Positions 12,118-21,253 of a stretch of 64,000 nucleotides of DNA are shown here, piece after piece. The DNA is from Raphanus sativus (taxonomy: Eukaryota; Streptophyta; Magnoliopsida; Brassicales; Brassicaceae). The number at the start of each line of letters is the position of its first letter. Positions within the stretch are counted from its first letter, which is position 1. Under the pieces are notes generated by a model. It did not search any database. It was given only the letters and a program-made list of their open reading frames with translations, and was not told the origin of the DNA. The stretch is taken from positions 13,060,293 through 13,124,292 of the forward strand of contig NC_079514.1 of assembly GCF_000801105.2 (NCBI RefSeq). The letters run 5' to 3'. The translations under genes were made by a program, and so were the position numbers.

Positions 12118-14147
12118 CTAGATTTTGATCCGCATTAAGAAGTGCGGATATTTTTTTGTTGACCGTAAATCAAATCTTATTGTATAAAGTTTGGTTCTTT
12201 TCTAAAATCCTAAAAAAACCATAAAAGAATTTGTGATAATAATTTTAATTTTGTAAATCCTAATAAAAGAGATTTGTATAGTAAAATCTAGTATTAATTA
12301 ACAAATACAAATTTTAAAAATAGTATGTGATATTAAAACGAATTTAAAAAAAAACAAAATTTATAAAATCTTGTTATACTATGTTATAGAAATTTTTTTT
12401 TCTAAAATCCTAAAAAAAACCATAAAAGAATTTCTTTTTATGATAATTTTCCTTTTCTAAATCTCTTTTAAATTTTAACAAAAAAATGTATTGACACATG
12501 TCGCAATCTTAATTTTTTATTGACACATGTCACAATCATGTTAATCATGTTAATTATAATAAAATTACTATCAATTAATATTCTGAAATTATATTTTATT
12601 TAAGATTTAAAAATGGAAATTACTATATATTTAATTTATAACAAAAATCGTTTTTATTATCTTTGTATATTTATTTTAATTTTGAGATAGTTTAATACAT
12701 ATCACATGTCATATTAACTTTTTAAAAAAATAACAAATTAAAAGGATGATGTGTTATATTTTAACATGTCGTTTAAAATCCTATGATTTTATTTTATTTT
12801 ATTTAAAATAAATTCATTAAATAAATTCATTAAATAAATTCTTTTTATTTTATTAGTATTTATATATTTAATTATGAGATATTCTAATACATGTCACAAT
12901 ATTAAAATAAAATTACTATCAATTAATATTCTGAAATTATATTTTATTTAAGATTTAAAAATGGAAATTACTATATATTTAATTTATAACAAAAATCGTT
13001 TTTATTATCTTTGTATATTTATTTTTAATTTTGAGATAGTTTAATACATATCACATGTCCCGATCATGTTAATTAGTAACTTTGAAGAACCAAATTTTAT
13101 ATAATATGATTCATTGTAACAAATTAAATTACAATTTCAGTTAGAAAATAATAATTAGGACAAACACACATAAGCATATATTCACAACTAAACGTATTGA
13201 AGTAGAAACTTTACGCTGACATGAACTTATTATCTAAAACAACATTATATTAAGCAGCATGGCAATAATCATATGTATGTACAAACGCATAATCATAATA
13301 GTGGCCATGACATACGTAAGACAATAATGAAAAGCGGAAAATTTACGTTGACATGAACTTACACTACCTAGAACAACATTATATTAGTAAACAGCATGAT
13401 AATAATCATATGTATGCACAAACGCCTAATCATATTAGTGGCCATAACATACGCAAGCAGATTTTAACTTAAGCAGCATGACAATAATGACAAAAGAAAT
13501 CAATGCCTGAACGGCTGAACCTCACCTTATATCTCTTCTTGAATCAATAATTATGTTTGGTAATCAAATATGAGAAGTGAAAAATATAAGTGAGTTTAGT
13601 TCAATATATGTAGATGTGCATAATCCTAGTTCCTTTTAGTTTATCATTTGAATAAAAGAAAATTAACAATATACTTTTTCATTTTTTTGGTCTAAGTTTT
13701 AGGAAAAAAAGATAATTACTATTAAATATTTCTTGATATATATATTTTTAATTTCTTTACAGTAATCTTTTCTTCATGATTTTAGTAAAGAAAAATTAGT
13801 ATTTAATGATATATGAATTTGTAAAAATGAAAATTACTATTTTTTAATTTATAATCTTATTAAAATTTCTAAAAACAAAGATTACTATTTTTAAATTGTG
13901 TTAATATGTGAATAGTTGTATTTTTATGTTTTTGATATTTTTGATTAGGATTTGAATAAATTAAAATTAAATAATTAAAATATATATACTAATAAAATAA
14001 ATAAAAAACAAATTTTGAATTATAAAAAAAGGAAAATTACCATTATAGTTTAAAACACATGTCGCAATCTTAAAAAATTTAGTGACATGTGTCACGATCA
14101 TGTTAATTAGTAACTTTGAAGAACCAAGCTTTATATAATAAGATAGA
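12118..14147 (-). mobile_element. Non-autonomous Helitron, about 2.03 kb, both ends present
   Basis: Read on the minus strand, the element begins TCTATCTTATTATATAAAGC (5' TC, at 14147) and ends with a hairpin, TCCGCA...TGCGGA, followed by TCAAAATCTAG (CTAG at 12121-12118). It is flanked by A on the 5' side and T on the 3' side, as expected for insertion between A and T without a duplication. It contains copy 2 of the long direct repeat. No helicase reading frame is present. The 5' end family is the one scattered through 3.9-6.0 kb. Confidence 0.75.
12556..13893 (+). repeat. Long direct repeat, copy 2 (about 1.34 kb)
   Basis: This is nearly identical to 5473-6806 in the same orientation. Differences noticed include single-base changes at 'aacatgtcg', 'cccgatcatg', 'cttgaatcaat' and 'gttcaatatatg'. 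It is wholly inside the Helitron at 12118-14147. The shared sequence ends at 'attactatttttaaa', after which the two loci differ completely. Confidence 0.8.
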
Positions 14148-14251
14148 TTTACTCAAGGGGTTAGTTTTGCAGTTATACAGAAAAATAAAATCAAAAGGTA
14201 CTTTACATGCTGATACCATAAAAGACCTAACCTAGTTATGTTTTCTTAACT

Positions 14252-15433
14252 ATGAAGATGGAACTAGAAGAAGCACCTCAGAGCAAGATAACAACGAATC
14301 CTCCGCCGTCTCAGTCGTTTCCTTCGCTTCCAGATGAGATCATTGTAACTTGCTTATCACTCATATCTAGGTCGTACTACCCTAAACTCTCCCTAGTGTC
14401 CAAAAGATTCCGCTCTCTCATCTTTTCCAATGAGCTATACAGTGCCCGATGTGACTCCAAAACACGTGAACACGTCCTTCATGTCTGTCTAAAGTTACCC
14501 GACAACCGTCTTCCGTCTTGGTACAGCATGTGGATAAAACCTGATCAAACCCTAATCAATGAATTGGAGGAAGAGGAGAATAATAATTCTACCGGAAGAA
14601 ATACTATGTTGGTAGAAATACCCTCTTCATATTCTCCTCGTGTACCAGCATCATATCTCGGTAAGGTTTGTTCAAAATACTACAAACTCGAACAGGACAG
14701 TATCTCTCCCAAGTCATCCCTACTCTCGGTCCGTAATAAAGGGGTTCTCGCTCCATGGGGTAAACTTAAAGGCAGATGGTGTGAAGCCCCTAGAATGAAA
14801 GTGGGTCGAGAGAATGCAGTCGCGGGGGCCCTTGATGGGAAAATATATGTAATGGGTGGTTGCGATGCAGAAGAATCCAAGAATTGGGCTGAGGTTTTCG
14901 ATACAAATACTCAAACTTGGGAATCTTTACCTGACCCTGGCCCTGAGCTCCGCTCCTCTTTAATTAAGGGAGTGGACGTGACCAGGAGAAGGATATACAT
15001 TGAGAGCAGCGAGGAGAAATATCATTATTATGATTCAAAAGAAGGTCGATGGGGAGTTTCATCAAAAGAATGCAAGACTTGGAGAAGGTACTGCAAGATA
15101 GATCATGTTAGGTACATTTGTAGTAAAAGAGGTTTCTTTTGGTATGACAAAAAGCTTCAAAGCTTGAGAATGGTCAAAGGTTTGGAGGTACTGAAAAAAA
15201 ATTGTTGTGTTGGGGTTATTGCAATAGCTAACTACGGTGGGAAACTTTTAATCTTGTGGGAAAAGTTTGAGAAGCATGATCCTCAAAACAAGGAGATTTG
15301 GTGTTCGGTGATTGCGCTTAAAATACGTAGTGGTTTTGTTGATGATGTTTTGGGAATTGTTGAGTGGGCTAGTGTTGTACACACGGTTCCCAGTTCATAC
15401 GTTTTCTTGCGTTGTCAAGTGAAATCGGTTTGA
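14252..15433 (+). CDS. F-box/kelch-repeat protein
   Basis: A single-exon gene of 393 residues, typical of the large Brassicaceae F-box/kelch family. Family members act as substrate receptors of SCF (SKP1-CUL1-F-box) E3 ubiquitin ligases. The N-terminal F-box lies at about residues 23-60 ('PSLPDEIIVTCLSLISRS', 'LSLVSKRFRSL'). A clear kelch unit follows at about 180-230 ('AVAGALDGKIYVMGGCD', 'WAEVFDTNTQTWESLP'), with weaker repeats after it. The end 'VLGIVEWASVVHTVPSSY' matches the normal family C-terminus. The segment at about 125-175, where relatives have the first kelch unit ('GSEIYV.GG' type), is unrecognisable, so one repeat may be lost or altered. The first ATG was chosen because a basic/acidic leader before the F-box is usual. 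The substrate is unknown. A second broken copy lies 1 kb downstream. Confidence 0.85.
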   Translation: MKMELEEAPQSKITTNPPPSQSFPSLPDEIIVTCLSLISRSYYPKLSLVSKRFRSLIFSNELYSARCDSKTREHVLHVCLKLPDNRLPSWYSMWIKPDQTLINELEEEENNNSTGRNTMLVEIPSSYSPRVPASYLGKVCSKYYKLEQDSISPKSSLLSVRNKGVLAPWGKLKGRWCEAPRMKVGRENAVAGALDGKIYVMGGCDAEESKNWAEVFDTNTQTWESLPDPGPELRSSLIKGVDVTRRRIYIESSEEKYHYYDSKEGRWGVSSKECKTWRRYCKIDHVRYICSKRGFFWYDKKLQSLRMVKGLEVLKKNCCVGVIAIANYGGKLLILWEKFEKHDPQNKEIWCSVIALKIRSGFVDDVLGIVEWASVVHTVPSSYVFLRCQVKSV

Positions 15434-16454
15434 GTTTTTTGCTTTTGTTTTCACCGCTACCAGTTGCTTTATTTTATTTTCTTTTTCTTTGTATTGTTGC
15501 TTTTAGAATTAATTCTTTCATCAGTCAGTAGTTTAAAATATAGAGTTAAGTTCTTGGTAAACATCAATGTGTAAGATACTATCACCAAAGTTCTCTCATG
15601 GAAGAGAACCCGAGATTATGTAAATCAGTCATATACACCATTTAGGAATAGGCATAGAAAAAAAAATCAAAGCATGTAATTGAAAAATTAATGACATATC
15701 AAAAAGTAGTTTTTAGTACCCATATAACAATTGTAAAATAAGCGAACAAAACTTTCAAAACTCGAAAACAGAAATGGGTATATCACCACAGAAGAGCCTG
15801 GAGACAAAGGCAGTTGGTTGAGTTGTTTATTTTTGCTTCAGCTACACTCCATCAGTAAAGATCGAGCCTGGAGACAAAGGCAGTTGAGCATTACGAACAG
15901 TAGCTTAGTGAGATACGAAAAGAAAAAGTAAGAAAGAGATGTGAAGCAGGTGTAGGAAGCAAGCAAGCAGCGCTAGGTCAAAAGAGAATCAGAGTTTTTG
16001 ACATTTTTGCTCAAAAATAGAAAGTCTTCTTTACTATATATATCTAGTAAAGTACTTACTTATACAAGTATAGAAGCTTGTGTTGGAAGCAAGCAAGCAG
16101 CGCTAGATCAAAAGAGAATCAGAGTCTTTAGACCTATTTGCTCAAAAGAGATCAGTGTGTCGGCGCTGCTTAGAGAGGAAATTGGAGAAACAACAGCAGC
16201 GGTTGAAATGGCTTCGTTGGCCGCGGATCTACAGTGATTATGGGGTGGACCGGTTCGAGAGTAAGGAGCAACCTACTCCGCCTTAGATGTGTTCTGTTAG
16301 CTGGACTTGGACAATCCTCAGTGAGGCGAGCTCTCTCCTCCGCTCAAGTCCACCAGAATGTTTGTTTGATTATCCCTAGCTTAGATAAACCTAACATATT
16401 TCAGGCTTCCTGTTGTTTCTCCGGAACCAGCGCTTCCGGGGCAGTGCCAAGAAT
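15434..16454. other. Spacer with small duplications between F-box/kelch copies
   Basis: There is no convincing gene. A block of about 45 bases ('ggaagcaagcaagcagcgct' and following) occurs at about 15953-15997 and again at 16083-16130. The phrase 'gcctggagacaaaggcagtt' also occurs twice (about 15795 and 15865). About 16135-16450 is less AT-rich and has open frames on the plus strand, but I do not recognise any product. It may be the altered 5' half of the downstream F-box/kelch relic. Confidence 0.45.
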
Positions 16455-16820
16455 GAGTATTAATTTTATGATCCAAACGAAGGTAAATGGGGTGTTTTAG
16501 CAAAGGCACTGCTGGCTGAGCGAACGTGTCTAATAGAGAATGTTTCGTACTTGTATCGTGAAAAAGATTGTTGGTGGTATGACACAAAGCGTCAAGAGTG
16601 GAGGGTGGTCAAAGGATTGGAGGTATTGAATAGGAATTGTTGTTCTGGTGCTATTGCACAAGTTAACTACTGTGGGAAACTCTTAAACTTGTGGGACAAG
16701 TTTGAGCAGCCTGGCCAGAGTGAAAACAAGAACATTTGGTGCACGGTGATTGCCCTTGAAAGAGGCAATGGTGATGACGATGAAAAAAATACCATACACA
16801 AAGTCAGATCTTTAGTGTAG
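16455..16820 (+). pseudogene. F-box/kelch C-terminal fragment
   Basis: The open frame from about 16467 reads 'YDPNEGKWGVLAKALL', then 'CWWYDTKRQEWRVVKGLEVL', then 'GKLLNLWDKFEQ', and stops at 16820. These are the last kelch units of the same family as the gene at 14252-15433, where the matching parts are 'YYDSKEGRWGV' and 'LRMVKGLEVLKKNCC'. The F-box and first kelch units are absent, and the normal C-terminal 'EW...V.T.P.SY' segment is missing because the frame ends early after an acidic stretch. It is a tandem duplicate that has lost its 5' half, and is probably not functional. Confidence 0.75.
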
Positions 16821-17095
16821 TCAAATATTGATTTTCATTACAAATTTTTCATATTAGACCAAGAATTAGAAACATAACTATGTTTCTAAAAAAGCAGAAA
16901 TTAAAAAAAAAAATACTTTTAACCTGAAATCACGATTACGAAAAATCACTTCGCAAATAATAGTATAAATTAAAGTTGATTTTCATCATTTCATCAACCA
17001 TAATATACATATAAGGTAGCAAAGGGAAATCTGCATATAAGCTTCTTAATGTTTTATTATGCCTCATATTACGATTTAGTTTATGATAGACTGAA
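16821..17095. other. Intergenic, convergent 3' ends
   Basis: AT-rich sequence between the F-box/kelch fragment (plus strand) and the P450 gene (minus strand). No other feature is seen. Confidence 0.5.
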
Positions 17096-18652
17096 CTAAG
17101 CTGGATCTCGTTTAGTAATTGTGACGCTAAGCCCATGCGTCATGCGAAGAATAAGACCGGGAAGTGGCTCGATCTTCTGGCCTTTGATGACATGAATGTC
17201 ATAGTTTTGTAATATCTCAACAATAACTGTCTTCATCAGATTCATAGCTAATTGCTTACCAAGACAAGTTCTCGGGCCAGCATTAAACGCTAAGAATTTG
17301 AAGGAAGGTTCATGCCTTAAGCTACCTGTATTGGTAACCCATCTCTCTGGTTTAAATTCAGAGGCATCTTCTCCCCATACAGCTTTCATCCTCCCAAGCG
17401 CGTAGATAAGGATAAGTATTTTGGAGTTCGGATCGACTTTATGCCCACTTGGAAGCACATCTGTTTTTATGGGAGACGTGCGTTCGAAGGGAGCTGGTGG
17501 GTATAACCTCATTGATTCAGACAACGCGCCATGTAAGTACACCAGCTTGTTGAGCTCAATGGGGTCAAAAGATGACTTCACCTGGCCAGTATTTGATTTT
17601 GGCAGATTCTTGTTGATTTCTTGGCGAATCTTGGCCGCCACGTTAGGGTTTTCTGAGAGAAGCCAGAAGAACCAAGTAAGTGCAGCGGTAACGGTATCTC
17701 TCCCAGCTACAATGTAACTCAAGATGACATCTTTGAGGAATCGATCATCACTAGGGTTCAAGATCTCGTACTTGGTTGTGTCTAGCTTAATGTAAGACGT
17801 TAACAAATCTTCACACTCTCCACGAGGGGAATGGTGACTAATGCCTTGTAGTCTTACCTCCTCTCTCTTAGCTGATATGTATTTGGCACACACACGAAAG
17901 AAAATGTCATTAGCTTCTAACATTTTCTTCTCTATTCCCAATCCCATCCATCTTTGTAGCTTCCACAAGAATCTTGGTTTTATATGTCTATACAAAATCC
18001 CTCCTATAGCCTCAGTAAGAGCCTTGTCGAACTCATTCTCTGGCATGTCGATGGAGAGACTTGTAGGATCAGAACCAGTTATTAGAACCATGGATGTGTC
18101 GAAAGTGAATCTCCGGAACACATCTTGCAAGTTCAGGACCATCCCTTCCTTTGCAAAATGATCGAAAACAGGCACAAGCCCGTTCTTGAGTTTATTTCGC
18201 GTGACACTCATTGAAAGTCCGGGAAAGGCCTGATGTTTGAGTCTGCCCTCCGCTGCCTTTCTATGATTCTTCCAAAGCTCCGCATCCACGTTGAATATCA
18301 CATCATTGAAAACATCAAAGACTTCTTTGAAGTCAGGGCCTTTGTTGTAATTCAAGAAGTTTGAGCTTGACATATAGTGAATGTTAGCTGGATCAACGGT
18401 CACCAACATATCCATACCAGTCAACCATGAACCCTTGAATTGAAATGTCAAGTTGGAGCTCTCGAGAAGCTCCACGGTGAAATCATAGATCCGGTGGAGC
18501 ACCATCAACAGGCCCGGAAGCATCCCGATAAGAGGCCAGTTCGTCGTAATGAAGCTCGTATTTGGTTTCTTGATGAAAAATGGAAGTAAGATGAGAAAGC
18601 AAACGATAGGTATGCATACAAAAGCCATTAGAGTAGATTGTTTTGTGTGCAT
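17096..18652 (-). CDS. Cytochrome P450, CYP96A-like
   Basis: A single-exon gene of 518 residues, the normal length for the CYP96A subfamily (CYP86 clan). An N-terminal hydrophobic anchor (about residues 9-28) is followed by the 'NWPLIGMLPGLL' segment typical of CYP96A. The oxygen-binding I helix carries AGRDT (about 318). The K-helix ExxR is 'ESMR' (about 371), with a following 'PERW'. The haem loop FNAGPRTCLGKQ places the ligand cysteine at about 461. All catalytic landmarks are present, so it should encode an active ER-membrane monooxygenase. The best-known relative, Arabidopsis CYP96A15 (MAH1), hydroxylates wax alkanes in mid-chain; other CYP96A members are poorly characterised, so the substrate is inferred only as a fatty-acid or alkane type. 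An alternative start at Met9 would remove only the polar leader. A TATA-like run lies just upstream (about 18675-18690). Confidence 0.93.
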   Translation of the reverse strand: MHTKQSTLMAFVCIPIVCFLILLPFFIKKPNTSFITTNWPLIGMLPGLLMVLHRIYDFTVELLESSNLTFQFKGSWLTGMDMLVTVDPANIHYMSSSNFLNYNKGPDFKEVFDVFNDVIFNVDAELWKNHRKAAEGRLKHQAFPGLSMSVTRNKLKNGLVPVFDHFAKEGMVLNLQDVFRRFTFDTSMVLITGSDPTSLSIDMPENEFDKALTEAIGGILYRHIKPRFLWKLQRWMGLGIEKKMLEANDIFFRVCAKYISAKREEVRLQGISHHSPRGECEDLLTSYIKLDTTKYEILNPSDDRFLKDVILSYIVAGRDTVTAALTWFFWLLSENPNVAAKIRQEINKNLPKSNTGQVKSSFDPIELNKLVYLHGALSESMRLYPPAPFERTSPIKTDVLPSGHKVDPNSKILILIYALGRMKAVWGEDASEFKPERWVTNTGSLRHEPSFKFLAFNAGPRTCLGKQLAMNLMKTVIVEILQNYDIHVIKGQKIEPLPGLILRMTHGLSVTITKRDPA

Positions 18653-19474
18653 TTGATCTTGAGCTAACCTTCATTTATATATATATACACACCTAGGCTA
18701 CAAATATTAAAATAATATTTATATTTGAGACTTGGCATTTAGTACTGTGGCAATAATAGTATTTACTATTCAAGTGTTATTTTGCTGATAGTCCTTCGTC
18801 AGGAATTGATCCAGCAAGAACGGACGAACATAAATCAGGAAGCACTGATCATTTTTTCCCAAATTAAGTCGTGTTTTAGTTAAACAACACTTTACATCAC
18901 TTCATCGTCATCAGTGTATGTTTTTGTGTTTGTTTTGGGACTTTATGTCGTTGTTGTTTTTGGATTTCATACAATACTCTTATCATTTATTCTTCGTCAA
19001 AATTATGATCATATAGATTTCAATAACTAGATATTGTAAGTTAGCCTAAACTTTGTCTAGAGAGTCGTTGGATTTTAATCCGCTGGACACTCTTGGTTAA
19101 TCCAAAACATAGTTTTTTTTACTATGATGAGATGACGGTTTTCTATAATTCTGATTCTACATTTTAACCAAAACAATATGGACAGTTCGCTATACATAAA
19201 ATAAATATATGAATTTACCAAAAAAAACATAAGATAAAGTATTTAAAGTTTATTACGTTAGATATTTATTTGCACGTTATATGTTATATATAAATCGAAC
19301 ATATCATCCTAGCTTGGATAGGTTTTGACCAATTTCTCATAAGTCTCATGGAATAATACGTTTTTGAATATCAATTTTAAGAGAAATTTTCAGTGAAATT
19401 TATCTTTTTAATATATGGTTGAAGAACTTCCGAGACCAGTAAAATGTTATCAGACAACAACCAATGTTTTATAA
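18653..19474. other. Upstream region of the P450 gene
   Basis: Intergenic AT-rich DNA containing the presumed promoter of the P450 gene (TATA-like 'tatatatata' about 18675-18690 on the plus strand). No other gene or repeat is recognised. Confidence 0.5.
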
Positions 19475-20269
19475 GAAAAATATTTAGGTTCACCCATGAG
19501 GTGAACTTATAAATTCACCTATTTCCTTATTTCAATTATATTACCATAAATATTAATGTCACATAAATAAATAAATTATAAATTACAAAAGAAGTAAACT
19601 TTAAATCATAAACTCTAAATTCGAACTCTAAACCCAAATCTTAGATTTTTAATTTTAAACCAAAACTTAAACCTTAAACCCAACCCTATACCCTAAACCC
19701 AAACTATATAACCTAAATCCTAAATCAAAATTTAAATATTAGACCCTAAACTCAAACTATAAACCCTAAACCCAAACTCTAAACCCTAAACCCAAACTCT
19801 AAACCCTAAATCTTAAACCTTAAACCCAAAATCTAAACCCTAAACCCAAACTCTAAACCCTAAATCCTAAACTTTAAACCCGAACTCTTTGAAAATTTGG
19901 GGTTTATGATTTATAGTTTGGGTTTAAGGTTTAGGATTTAGAGTTTAGAGTTTGGGTTAGGGTTTAGAGTTTGGGTTTAGGGTTTATGGTTTGAGTTTAG
20001 GGTCTAGTATTTAAATTTAGATTTAGGGTATATAGTTTGGGTTTAGGGTATAGGTTTGGGTTTAGGGTTTATGGTTTGGTTTAAAATTTAAGATCTAAGA
20101 TTTAGATTTAGGGTTTGAATTTAGAGTTTATGATTTAAAATTTATTTTTTGTAATTTATAATTTATTTATTTATGTGACATTAATATTTATGGCAATTTA
20201 ATTGAAATAAGGAAATAGGTGAATTCATAAGTTCACCTCAGGGGGTTCAGGTGAACCTAAGTATTGTTG
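19475..20269. mobile_element. Foldback MITE with telomere-like arms, 795 bp
   Basis: The two halves are reverse complements over nearly the whole length, centred near 19885. The left end is GAAAAATATTTAGGTTCACC and the right end, reversed, is CAACAATACTTAGGTTCACC. It is flanked by a 9-bp duplication GTTTTATAA (19466-19474 and 20270-20278), the length expected for Mutator-type transposition. The arms are built largely of 'aaaccctaaacccaaactct' units (left, about 19620-19890) and their complement 'ggtttagggttt' (right), which resemble degenerate plant telomere repeats. A second member of the family lies at 43277-43965. It has no coding capacity. Confidence 0.82.
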
Positions 20270-20278
20270 GTTTTATAA

Positions 20279-20634
20279 AGGAACTATCTGATTAGAGAAC
20301 TACCAGATTTGGTCAATTTTTTGTCGGTTCAATAAGCGCCTCAATTCTAAGTTTGAAAGTCGTTTTAAACATGAAGTTGGCCTTTAGTCTTTAAGACTGA
20401 CTCATACATCATTTAAAACCGCGGAATCTATATAAACAAGAGCTGTATAAATAAATTTTGTATCGATCACTCATCACTATGTGAAGAGAATGTGTGACAC
20501 GTTAGTACATTTATACAGGGGTAGTTGGGTGTTCACGCTTGGGGTCCAATTTGATCGGAAGAAGAAGTCGGGAACCCTTTGTGGGCATATTTCTCTCTCT
20601 AAGTAGAGTTAGGATTATTTGGAAACGGGGTTTG
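20279..20634. other. Leader-like sequence interrupted by the copia element
   Basis: No gene is seen. About 20520-20634 is less AT-rich and looks like an untranslated leader ('tcggaagaagaagtcgggaa'). It probably continued into 25768 before the copia insertion, upstream of the decayed DUF4283 gene. Confidence 0.4.
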
Positions 20635-20965
20635 TGTTAACAATATGGGTCTCAAAATACAAAAGTGCAAGGTCCAGAGTAAAGAAACAAGTATCAAACC
20701 CAAGGATGAATCTTCAACGGTCAAAACGCCTGTATTCGATGCAAAGCAAAAGAGAGCTCTGTGTACAGGTTTGATAGCTCACGAGATTAAGACGTTCAAC
20801 AACTTTGGATGTTTGGCTGAGTGTGGAGTCATGTGCTGACAAAGAGAACTAGGTTAAATCTTTTTAGTATAAAAGGAACTGAGGCTGTAACATTGGCCGC
20901 AAGTTGAATAAGAATAAAAGTTCAAAGTTTTAACTTCTCTTTAAGCAAATCTTCTCTGTTTCATA
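20635..20965 (+). repeat. Copia 5' LTR
   Basis: 331 bp, starting TGTTAACAATATGGG. It ends in TA, where the 3' copy has CA. It includes a TATA-like 'agtataaaagg' (about 20865-20878), which is a likely promoter, followed by 'gaataagaataaaag'. A short open frame inside it is repeated in the 3' LTR and is not a gene. Confidence 0.93.
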
Positions 20966-21240
20966 TGGTATCAGAGCCCATGGTTAAGCCCAGCAGATGA
21001 TTTTCCATATAAATAGTTGTCTACCTATGTAGTCTATAAAAATGGCCCATCTTGCTGTGGTATGTCCGAGATGTTGGGCTTGGGCTGTTTCCGTTGGACC
21101 GTTTCCCACCCACATCTCGAGAGGGGCTATTAGTTGTCCCACATCAGACACATATGTGATCCTTGGGCAATATATATGTGTATGGGCAATCCTCCACTCT
21201 TGAGCTAGCTTTTGGGTGTGAGTTAGGCCCATCACTAATA
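20966..21240 (+). repeat. TRIM-like block inside the copia leader
   Basis: The block starts with one primer-binding site (TGGTATCAGAGC, 20966-20977) and is followed by a second identical one (21241-21252). Its middle ends with 'catctcgagagggg', close to the polypurine tract 'catctcgaggagggg' of the TRIM at 49.6 kb. Then comes 'ctattag...tcccacatca' (about 21128-21240), an LTR-like segment of about 113 bp with the TCCCACATC motif seen in the TRIM LTRs. It therefore looks like a TRIM internal region plus LTR joined to the copia through the shared primer site. Confidence 0.65.
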
Positions 21241-21253
21241 TGGTATCAGAGCT

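Noticed and set aside
5473..13893. The 1.34-kb direct repeats as LTRs of a large retrotransposon
   Set aside because: No TG..CA ends, primer site, polypurine tract or gag-pol sequence are found, and one copy lies within a Helitron with both ends.
19600..20110. Possible interstitial telomere tract
   Set aside because: The AAACCCTAAACC-like repeats are degenerate and arranged as inverted arms within an element with terminal repeats and a target duplication; a second family member exists, so a mobile foldback element explains them better than a chromosome fusion.
20645..20839. Open frame of 64 codons in the copia LTR (repeated in the 3' LTR)
   Set aside because: It lies wholly inside the LTR, overlaps its promoter and has no known protein counterpart; it exists in both copies simply because the LTR is repeated.
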